Below are positions 28,226 through 35,669 of a stretch of 35,669 nucleotides of DNA, one piece after another. Within the stretch, counting starts at the first letter, position 1; the number at the start of each line of letters is the position of its first letter. The position numbers and the translations under genes were made by a program. Below the pieces are notes generated by a model. That model did not search any database. It was not told the DNA's origin and saw only the letters and a list, made by a program, of their open reading frames with translations. The stretch is from positions 1 through 35,669 of the forward strand of contig QCCZ01000007.1 of assembly GCA_003281085.1 (NCBI GenBank), read 5' to 3'. Source of the stretch: OCS155 cluster bacterium AG-349-E07. Its GTDB lineage: Bacteria > Actinomycetota > Acidimicrobiia > Actinomarinales > Actinomarinaceae.

Positions 28226-30676
28226 ATGAAATATTTTGTAGGTGGAAGTTTATTTTTTTGTTCATTTTTAATACCTGCCAATATATATTCATTATTATTT
28301 TTTGATTTATCTGAAATTGTTCTAATCATTTCTTTGATCTACAACCTGTCAATGTCTCGATATCAACTAAAAACTTTTTTTGTAAAAAAAGTTTTTATAA
28401 ATAATATTTGGACTTTAGTGATTTTATCACTCGGTTTTATATTTATCGTTTCAAGATTTGATTTATTTATTGTCAGATTAATATTTTTTACATTTATTGG
28501 ATTTTCAATTTATATTCTCTTGTCTGGCTCAGACTTTTATCAAAAAGAATTGTTTATTCTTCCTTCTATATTTTTATTGATAGTTAATTTAATTATTTCA
28601 ATATTTCAAATCTCATTAATTGATAATTCTTATGGATGGATATTATTTAATATAGAAAATCCAAATTTTTTTCAAGCTGGACGATTATCTGGTTTACAAG
28701 GTTCAGGTCCAAATGTCGCGGGTGCAATGTTTGCTTTATTATTTATTATTTACTTAGCGCATTATCATAAAACAAAGAAAATAGTTTATTTTATATCTAG
28801 TCTAGTTTCGATATTTCTTGTTTTAGTTACATATTCTAGGGGTTCATATTTGGCAATCTTTTTGAGTACTATACTTTTTTTTGTTATAAAAGACTTTTCA
28901 TTCAATAAATTAGCAAAGTATTTTTTTATAATTTTAATCCCTTTTGTTTTATTTTTATATTTTGGGAATTCTCAAATCTTTCTTAAAGAAAGCGACAGGG
29001 GATATTTAAACAATATAGCAGTTGACAACCTTAAACTAATTTCTGGATTAGGAGGTGGTAATTACGTAGAGGAAATTTATGGAAATTATTTACTTTCTAT
29101 TAATCCTGAAATTTTAGAAAGTTCTTTAAATATTGTATTAAACGACGTTGAACTAGGTATAACTCCAGAAGAATATAGAGACTCAGGTATTAATTTTTTT
29201 ATGGGGACTTCTGGTTCTGGATATGAACTCTTACAAAATAGTTTTATCGTAGATGAATGTGAATATGATCGCCGAACATGTCAATATCAGAGGATAGACA
29301 ACAATATATTATCAAAATTTACTTCAATTTTATTGAAATTAGATCTTGCAGAAACTTCAAAGCTGGTTGAAGATTCTCTTTGTATTGATAGCTCTTCATT
29401 TATTACCAGAATTGAATTTGCTTGTTTTATTGAATCAAATAATGTACGAATACTTAATCAAAATATCAATATATCTGAATTCATTGACATTGAAGATATG
29501 GAAAAACAAAGACAAATGAGTTTTATTAGAAGTAATTATTTATTTGTTGAATGCGAAGATTCTAATCAATATGCTTGCCCAAATAGAGAAATGTCTGTCG
29601 GCGAGCTAGCTGTGATAATTGAAAATGTCACTATAAACCGTAATATTTTGCCTATCGAAAATTTTACTTCTTTTTGTTCTGAATGTTCGTTTCTATCTGT
29701 AGATGGTTTTATTAAAATTATTTATGATAAATATCAAGGTATCTTACCAAGAAGTACAATTGCTTTCTATACATCCTCAGACGGAACAAACTGGGATATT
29801 GTTGGATCTAAAAGAACAACTGGTGAGATATTAAATCTAAATACCAACAATGGATATATAGAAGTAGGTGGTCACTCTGACGGTCAATCTTTTGGTAATA
29901 CGTTTTTAGATGCAAATATCAAAAAATTGATTATTAAAGATCAAAATAAAATTCAAGAAATTAATTTTATCAACGAAAAACTTGGAGAAGATTATTTTGT
30001 TTTTAAACCCAATACTTTTGACAGCTACACTTCTAAAATTACTTTTGAACAAGAAGGTATTAAATTATTTAGGCCAAATAAATATTGGTTGGCTGTAGAT
30101 AATAGTTTTGATTTCCAAAATGATTTTGAAATAATAATTGAAATATCTTTTCCAGAATTACCTTGGGAAAAGCAAACTTTAATATCCAATACTTCTAGAG
30201 AAACAAATCAACATCAATCATGGAGAATCGACATAAATGATGGAAGATTTTTCCTCAGATGGGCTGATGAAGATGGCGCTATTAAAGATAGCTATGTTTT
30301 AGGTGATAAAAGTCTTAGAAGTGGAATATTATCTCAAAAAAATGGTATATTAATTAGCAAAGATTCACCTATAGTTGATCCATCTTTTTTAAGTCAGTTA
30401 ACAACTGCCCATAATGGCTATTTAACTTTCTCTGTAGAATTTGGCTTAATTTGGTCACTATTTTTATTTTCTATTTTTATTTATATCTTTAGGTCAATAT
30501 ATTTAAAAATAGGAAAACAAAACTACCAAATATTGATATTTTTAACTTTGATAATTTTTTTAATTACTAATTTAACCAATGATATGCTGTATTCGCCAGA
30601 TATATATCTATTATTTGTTTTTTGTCTTGCATTAAATTATTTACCAATTACAGATTCAGATTTTAAGAATTCATAA
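28226..30676 (+). CDS. O-antigen ligase/polymerase-like membrane protein with a very large extracytoplasmic insertion (SLH-like Cys repeats plus ConA/LamG-like region)
   Basis: N-terminal TM helices, LKLISGLGGGNYVEE before and TTAHNGYLTFSVEFGLIWSLFLF after the insertion resemble the canonical loop ends of Wzy_C/O-antigen ligases; C-terminal TM helices. ORF track starts at TTG 28214; ATG 28226 is likely. Confidence 0.7.
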   Translation: MKYFVGGSLFFCSFLIPANIYSLLFFDLSEIVLIISLIYNLSMSRYQLKTFFVKKVFINNIWTLVILSLGFIFIVSRFDLFIVRLIFFTFIGFSIYILLSGSDFYQKELFILPSIFLLIVNLIISIFQISLIDNSYGWILFNIENPNFFQAGRLSGLQGSGPNVAGAMFALLFIIYLAHYHKTKKIVYFISSLVSIFLVLVTYSRGSYLAIFLSTILFFVIKDFSFNKLAKYFFIILIPFVLFLYFGNSQIFLKESDRGYLNNIAVDNLKLISGLGGGNYVEEIYGNYLLSINPEILESSLNIVLNDVELGITPEEYRDSGINFFMGTSGSGYELLQNSFIVDECEYDRRTCQYQRIDNNILSKFTSILLKLDLAETSKLVEDSLCIDSSSFITRIEFACFIESNNVRILNQNINISEFIDIEDMEKQRQMSFIRSNYLFVECEDSNQYACPNREMSVGELAVIIENVTINRNILPIENFTSFCSECSFLSVDGFIKIIYDKYQGILPRSTIAFYTSSDGTNWDIVGSKRTTGEILNLNTNNGYIEVGGHSDGQSFGNTFLDANIKKLIIKDQNKIQEINFINEKLGEDYFVFKPNTFDSYTSKITFEQEGIKLFRPNKYWLAVDNSFDFQNDFEIIIEISFPELPWEKQTLISNTSRETNQHQSWRIDINDGRFFLRWADEDGAIKDSYVLGDKSLRSGILSQKNGILISKDSPIVDPSFLSQLTTAHNGYLTFSVEFGLIWSLFLFSIFIYIFRSIYLKIGKQNYQILIFLTLIIFLITNLTNDMLYSPDIYLLFVFCLALNYLPITDSDFKNS

Positions 30677-31746
30677 AAATTTGAAGTAAGAATTAGTACT
30701 TGGGCACCACTTTCAGTCTCGTAATTTTTTGTAGGTACTGTTAATGCTTTAAGTTCATCAAAATTAAAATTTCTAAAATTCCACAACAATCTTGCAGCAT
30801 TATTAGTCGTCAAATTTTCATCCACAATAAAAGTATTCTCAAGTGCATCAATAAATTTAAATAAAGAATTTAAATTTCCAAAGTTTTTAACTTCGCTCAA
30901 AAGAGATGTTACAATATACTGTTCTTTTTTTATTCTTGTTAAATCACTAACGCCAGACATTTTCTCCCAAGTGGAGTTGTCATTCCCATCTTTATCAACT
31001 ATTTTATCTCCAACTAAAACTTCTGTATTTCTTGATACGACCCAGTTTAATGCAATCTCACCTCGAACAGTCTGACATCCTTTTTGTAGTTCAAAAGAAA
31101 AACCCTCCCTTTGTGTTGAATCAACGCAGATTTCAATACCACCTAAACTATCTATAATTTCCTCAAAACCCTCAAAATTAAATTTTGCAAAATGTTCAAT
31201 TTTTAAACCAGTTAAATTAAGAATTACAGCAGATAAATTTTCTGGAGCATTTCCACAATCGTTTTTTTTATAAGCACTATTTATACGTTCAAGTTTTCCT
31301 GTACATGGATTCTCAATAAGTAAGTCTCTGGGAAGAGAGACTAAACTAATAATATTATCTTTATCAACAATACCAAGTATTAGTACGTCTGCTCTCTCAC
31401 CTTGAACAAAGCCTCTTGATTCTGACGAATTCTCTGTTCTTTTATCTGAACCTATAATTAAATATGTTGTAAAAATATCATCAATTCTGATCGTTTCATT
31501 AAATTCTAAGACACTATTGCTTTCAATTATTATTTCTTCTTCAATAGTTTCTGGAGTTTGTATATCAATTTCCGGTTCTACGTCTTGAATTAAACTCGTA
31601 GTTGTTGAACCCAGTGAAATATCTTCGATGATATTTTGATCAAAATCTTCAGTTTGAAAGTTTGGAATCACGGAATACATTATTGTTGCGAATAAAATTA
31701 ACGAAAATCCCAAGATGATATTTAATTTATTATTTTTCATAACCAA
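30637..31746 (-). CDS. LytR-CpsA-Psr (LCP) family glycopolymer transferase (start TTG 31746 or ATG 31740)
   Basis: N-terminal TM anchor, YLIIGSDKR, ERADVLILGIVDKDNIISLVSLPRDLLIENP, INSAYKKN, FEEIIDSLGGIEICVD. Confidence 0.92.
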   Translation of the reverse strand: MVMKNNKLNIILGFSLILFATIMYSVIPNFQTEDFDQNIIEDISLGSTTTSLIQDVEPEIDIQTPETIEEEIIIESNSVLEFNETIRIDDIFTTYLIIGSDKRTENSSESRGFVQGERADVLILGIVDKDNIISLVSLPRDLLIENPCTGKLERINSAYKKNDCGNAPENLSAVILNLTGLKIEHFAKFNFEGFEEIIDSLGGIEICVDSTQREGFSFELQKGCQTVRGEIALNWVVSRNTEVLVGDKIVDKDGNDNSTWEKMSGVSDLTRIKKEQYIVTSLLSEVKNFGNLNSLFKFIDALENTFIVDENLTTNNAARLLWNFRNFNFDELKALTVPTKNYETESGAQVLILTSNFYEFLKSESVIGK

Positions 31747-31752
31747 ATTTCA

Positions 31753-31760
31753 ACTATAAT
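31753..31760. promoter_or_regulatory. Candidate bidirectional -10 element (TATAAT on +, TATAGT on -)
   Basis: ACTATAAT in the short gap between the divergent LCP (-) and nucleotidyltransferase (+) genes. Confidence 0.4.
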
Positions 31761-31785
31761 GAAGTAGTTTTTTAAATGGAAAAAT

Positions 31786-32499
31786 ATGAAAAAAAATTTT
31801 ACTGTAATAGCAGCAGGTGGATTAGGAACTCGTTTAAAAAATTATAAAAATAACGACTATACAAAAGTTTTAATACCTATTGGGCTAACATCTATGATTT
31901 CTCAGCAAATTAAGCAACTTAAAAATTGGGGATATGACAACATAGTTATTGTAACTAATCCAGAATACGATAAATTAATTAAGGAAGATGTTAAAGGCAA
32001 TTTCCCAAATGAAAATATAGAATTTGTAATTCAGAATGAACAATTAGGAATCGCTCATGCCTTAAAGCAGGCTGAACCAGTTATTGATAAAGGTTCACAA
32101 ATTTCATTTATTTTAGGAGATAATTTTTTTGGAGTTAATCCTTTCGCAAATAACAAATCAATTTACTCAGATAATTCAGCAGCTTTGGTTTTAAAAAAAG
32201 TAAATAACCCTGAAGATTTTGGTGTTGCAGTACTTAAAAATAGTAAAATTGTGGATTTAATTGAGAAACCCAAAAAGTTTATATCAAATTATGCAGTGCT
32301 GGGTTTTTATAAATACGAATATGAATGTTTTGAAATTATCGATAGTCTCAAAAAATCTGATAGGGGAGAGTACGAGATTACTGATCTAAACAAAAAGTAT
32401 TTAAACCTCAGTAAGGTGAATTACAGTATATTTGATTCTTGGTGGATTGATGCAGGTACGCCCGAAAGAATTGAAGAGTTATCACAAAAGCTAATTTAG
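31786..32499 (+). CDS. Sugar nucleotidyltransferase (RmlA-like NTP_transferase family)
   Basis: FTVIAAGGLGTRLKNYKNNDYTKVLIPIG, ISFILGDNFFG, SWWIDAGTPERIEE. Confidence 0.9.
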   Translation: MKKNFTVIAAGGLGTRLKNYKNNDYTKVLIPIGLTSMISQQIKQLKNWGYDNIVIVTNPEYDKLIKEDVKGNFPNENIEFVIQNEQLGIAHALKQAEPVIDKGSQISFILGDNFFGVNPFANNKSIYSDNSAALVLKKVNNPEDFGVAVLKNSKIVDLIEKPKKFISNYAVLGFYKYEYECFEIIDSLKKSDRGEYEITDLNKKYLNLSKVNYSIFDSWWIDAGTPERIEELSQKLI

Positions 32500-33528
32500 T
32501 GGTTCTAATTTTTGGAAGTAAAAAAATAAATAAGAAATAATTATTATGTAAGATAAAAAAGCTATATTAGCGAAAGAATCAAAAATAATTGTTGCTGCGA
32601 TAGTTAAAAATACTATGATATTTAAACCAATAAATAAATAAAGTATTTTTCTTACCGATAAACCTTTTTTTAGCAATCTATGAGATATATGGTCTGTACC
32701 TCCTGTTGTTGGAGAAATATTGTTTTTTATTCTATGATAAAAAACTGTTAAAAAATCTAAAATTGGTATTGTAAAAAATAAAAAAACTGGTGCAATTGAG
32801 TTGTAAAGTTGTATATCTGAAGTTGGATTCCAATTAAATAGTATGCTGATAAAACCAAATACAAATCCAATGAACAAACTTCCAGAATCACCCATATATA
32901 TTTTTGCTGGTGGATAATTAAATAAAATAAATCCAGATATTGAAGCAAAAAGAACAAAACTAATATCTGCTAGGTAATTTTGATTAAAAACAAAAGAAAG
33001 TATGGTAGTTGCCAAACAAATAAAGCTACAATTTATAGCAGCAAATCCATCCATGTTATCTATAAAATTTATCGAGTTCATTAGAGTTATTACCCAAAAA
33101 ATTGTAAAGACGAAATTAACACGACCTCCAAAATCAATACCTATAAATATTTCTAAATTTATTTTTTGATCAAGTATATAAATTGGCAAACTAACAAAAA
33201 TTAATTGAAAAAATAATTTTAGTTTCCAATTCAAGTCAAAGAAATCATCTAAAACGCCTAATAATGAAATTGCTAAAGCAAAAATTGATATATTTACAAT
33301 TTCAGGATCTGCTTCACCGAGAAGCCTTACTGAAATAAAAAAGCTTATTGCCATTGCAACACCACCAAGTGGGACAATATTGAAATCGTTTAAACGCTTT
33401 TGAGTATTTTTAGATTTTGAAAAATTTGATATATATTTAATTAATAAAAAACACAATATTGCTGTAATCAAAAATGAAGAAATAGAAGCTACATAAACAG
33501 ATACTTGAAAGTCATTATATAAATTCAT
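32491..33528 (-). CDS. Undecaprenyl-phosphate sugar-1-phosphate transferase, WecA/MraY-like
   Basis: Multi-TM; GGVAMAISF, LGVLDDFFDLNWKLKL, INFIDNMDGFAAIN, PPAKIYMGDSGSLFIGFVFG, late GGTDHISHRLLKKGLS. Confidence 0.93.
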   Translation of the reverse strand: MNLYNDFQVSVYVASISSFLITAILCFLLIKYISNFSKSKNTQKRLNDFNIVPLGGVAMAISFFISVRLLGEADPEIVNISIFALAISLLGVLDDFFDLNWKLKLFFQLIFVSLPIYILDQKINLEIFIGIDFGGRVNFVFTIFWVITLMNSINFIDNMDGFAAINCSFICLATTILSFVFNQNYLADISFVLFASISGFILFNYPPAKIYMGDSGSLFIGFVFGFISILFNWNPTSDIQLYNSIAPVFLFFTIPILDFLTVFYHRIKNNISPTTGGTDHISHRLLKKGLSVRKILYLFIGLNIIVFLTIAATIIFDSFANIAFLSYIIIISYLFFYFQKLEPLN

Positions 33529-34609
33529 AATATAATTCTTTGAATTTGTCTGATATTGCTTTTACTGAATAATTTTCTTCAATAACCTGAGCAGCGTATT
33601 CATGATTTAGTGTGTATTTGCCATTTAAATAATTGTTAATTTCATCAATATATAAATCAATATTGTTTTCCTTGATCAAAAGACCGTGCTTCGTCTTGCT
33701 AATAATTTCATTCATTCCCGGTATATCGTTTACAATGCAAAAAAGACCTGAATATATGCTTTCCAACAATACTCGTGAAAACCCTTCGTGGTAGCTAGGC
33801 TGAATTAAAATATCAAAATCATGTAAATTTTCTTGTACATCGATCTCTCCAAGATAATTTATATTTGGGTTATTTTTTAGTTCATCAAATTCTTTAAGAT
33901 TAAGACTACTTTTATTACCAAAATCTGGTTTGCCTGCTATGTGAAAACTAATATTTTTATTTTCTTTCATACCATCGGCAATAGCTAAATATTCATAAAT
34001 ACCTTTTTCCCTCATTAACCTTCCAACAAAAATAATTTTATTTTTTTTGACCTGTTCTTTTTTTTGTTTAAATGCTTCAGTATTTAAACCACTACCTTCA
34101 ATAATTTTTACGTTATTTTTATAGTTTGAATATCTTAAAAAATCTGAATAATTTTTCTTATTCTGAAAAATTATCGTATCAACTTCTTTGTTTATTTTAT
34201 ATTTTATAAATGGTTTAATTAAAACTCTTAATATATTCCCAAGCAGTGAATTACCAAATAAATAACCTAGGCCTGTTATTGAGACTATTACTACAAATTT
34301 CTTTTTTAAAAAAAAGGTTGAAAATATAAATAAAAATAAAGATTTAATTGTAAATATGTGTATTAAAGAATTTGATTCAATGTTTTTTAATATTTTTCTT
34401 AAGTTAAAAACTCCACCTATGTCCAAAAGCTTTTTGTTATTTATTTGCCAATCAATAAAATTTTGATACGTTTGATTAATTTCAGATTTGTTATCTCCAA
34501 GTGGACAAATAGAAGTGATGTTAAAATACTCTTTTAAATAATTGACCATGTCTGCTCTCGATCTTTGCAGTATCCAATCTGAGTGAGCAATAAAATAAAT
34601 CACTAACAT
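33515..34609 (-). CDS. Glycosyltransferase family 4 (GT-B)
   Basis: KIIFVGRLMREKGIYEYLAIAD, FDILIQPSYHEGFSRVLLESIYSGLFCIVNDIPGMNEII; 14-nt overlap with the WecA-like gene. Confidence 0.9.
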   Translation of the reverse strand: MLVIYFIAHSDWILQRSRADMVNYLKEYFNITSICPLGDNKSEINQTYQNFIDWQINNKKLLDIGGVFNLRKILKNIESNSLIHIFTIKSLFLFIFSTFFLKKKFVVIVSITGLGYLFGNSLLGNILRVLIKPFIKYKINKEVDTIIFQNKKNYSDFLRYSNYKNNVKIIEGSGLNTEAFKQKKEQVKKNKIIFVGRLMREKGIYEYLAIADGMKENKNISFHIAGKPDFGNKSSLNLKEFDELKNNPNINYLGEIDVQENLHDFDILIQPSYHEGFSRVLLESIYSGLFCIVNDIPGMNEIISKTKHGLLIKENNIDLYIDEINNYLNGKYTLNHEYAAQVIEENYSVKAISDKFKELYYEFI

Positions 34610-34631
34610 TATTATAAAGTTATTGAAAGGT

Positions 34632-34637
34632 TATCAT
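34632..34637 (+). promoter_or_regulatory. Candidate -10 element for the nucleotide-sugar dehydrogenase (leaderless spacing)
   Basis: TATCAT, 6 nt, then ATG 34644; no SD in the gap. Confidence 0.3.
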
Positions 34638-34643
34638 CAAATT

Positions 34644-35669
34644 ATGAACATTGTTGTAATTGGTGTTGGTTATGTAGGTTTAGTATCAGGATTATGCTTA
34701 GCAAAATTAAAACATAATATTCAATTTATAGACATTGATGAATCAAAAATAAATTCTTTAAAAAAACACCAGCCAACTTTTTTTGAACCTGAGTTAGAAG
34801 ATTATTTAAACAACAAAGAAATTTTGGGCAATGTCAACTTTTCTAGTGAATATAAAAATATAGATTGGGACAATGTTGACATTGTAATGGTTTGTGTTCA
34901 AACTCCATCACTTGAAAGTAATCAAATAGACACAAGTTTTGTTAAAAAAGTTTTTATGTCTATAGAAAATTATATAAATGAAAATACAGTAGTTTGTATC
35001 AAGTCAACCATCCATCCAGAAGCTCTTGAAAAGATTATTGCTGATTTAAGTTTTGATGAGCGTAGGATTGTATTTAATCCAGAATTTTTGAGAGAAGGTT
35101 CGGCTTTCACTGACTTTTTTCAACCTGACAGAATAGTCATTGGCTCCACTGACGAAGAGAATGCGAAAAAAGTTGGTTCATTATACAAGGATTTAGATAC
35201 GGAAATCTTGTTTACAGATCCTGTAAGTTCGCAATTAATTAAGTATCTTTCAAATGCATATCTACCTTTAAGATTATCTTTTGTAAATGAGGCTTCTCAA
35301 ATTATTAGTGTAATGGGTGGCAACTTGCAAGAAACTCTAAAAGGTATAGGGATGGATAATAGAATCGGACAAAATTATTTTAGACCTTCTCCAGGCTGGG
35401 GAGGTTCTTGTTTTCCAAAAGATGTTGCTGAAATTAATTCAATTATAAAATCTAATAATCTAATTTTGCCTTTAATTTCAAATATAAAAAAATCTAATTC
35501 TACCCATCAAGAATGGTTTACTGAATACTTAATAAATCTAAAAAATGAAAAAAAGTTTGAAAATATATTTTTGATTGGACTTGCATTTAAAGATAATACT
35601 GATGACTTAAGGCATTCACCTACAGTTTCAATATATGAAATTCTTGACTCAAAAAACCAATCAGTGCAT
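34644..35669 (+). CDS. UDP-glucose/GDP-mannose dehydrogenase family (nucleotide-sugar dehydrogenase), 3'-truncated by the window end
   Basis: Not in the ORF track because no stop is reached. Own translation: MNIVVIGVGYVGLVSGLCLAKLKHNIQFIDIDESKI..., FNPEFLREGSAFTDFFQPDRIVIGS, catalytic Cys region PGWGGSCFPKD. Confidence 0.93.
   Translation, partial: MNIVVIGVGYVGLVSGLCLAKLKHNIQFIDIDESKINSLKKHQPTFFEPELEDYLNNKEILGNVNFSSEYKNIDWDNVDIVMVCVQTPSLESNQIDTSFVKKVFMSIENYINENTVVCIKSTIHPEALEKIIADLSFDERRIVFNPEFLREGSAFTDFFQPDRIVIGSTDEENAKKVGSLYKDLDTEILFTDPVSSQLIKYLSNAYLPLRLSFVNEASQIISVMGGNLQETLKGIGMDNRIGQNYFRPSPGWGGSCFPKDVAEINSIIKSNNLILPLISNIKKSNSTHQEWFTEYLINLKNEKKFENIFLIGLAFKDNTDDLRHSPTVSIYEILDSKNQSVH

Noticed and set aside
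32757-32957. 66-aa minus-strand ORF inside the WecA-like gene
   Set aside because: Same-strand alternative frame within a well-supported multi-TM gene.
1-35669. CRISPR arrays, phage genes, toxin-antitoxin or restriction systems
   Set aside because: No regularly spaced direct repeats and no ORF with motifs of these systems; all sizeable ORFs have housekeeping or cell-surface glycan assignments.

Overview
The window is an AT-rich, very densely coded bacterial chromosome segment. Its housekeeping gene order (rne/rng-rplU-rpmA-obg-proB-proA-...-nadD-...-rsfS-tRNA-Ala; leuS-holA-like-rpsT(-)-lepA-rsmE-HIT-phoH-pgpH-ybeY-uppS-glyS-dnaG) is actinobacterial-like. With the low GC and overlapping genes this suggests a streamlined, possibly marine, low-GC actinobacterium; the lineage is an inference. 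Two surface-glycan gene clusters interrupt the housekeeping string, and each starts right after a tRNA gene: 9043-14436 after tRNA-Ala(GGC), and 28226 to the window end after a CAU-anticodon tRNA. The most unusual item is the ~816-aa O-antigen ligase/polymerase-like protein at 28226-30676. Its single large extracytoplasmic loop seems to carry a ~440-aa insertion with Cys-containing SLH-like repeats followed by a concanavalin A/LamG-like region. Other items of interest are a serC gene next to a short SerK/ParB-like (DGHHR) gene, a HolA-position protein that seems to lack the AAA+ module, a MoxR-CoxE-type pair inserted between proA and nadD, four convergent gene pairs that all overlap at their stop codons, and compact divergent promoters compatible with leaderless transcripts. 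No CRISPR array, transposase, phage gene or rRNA was recognised.
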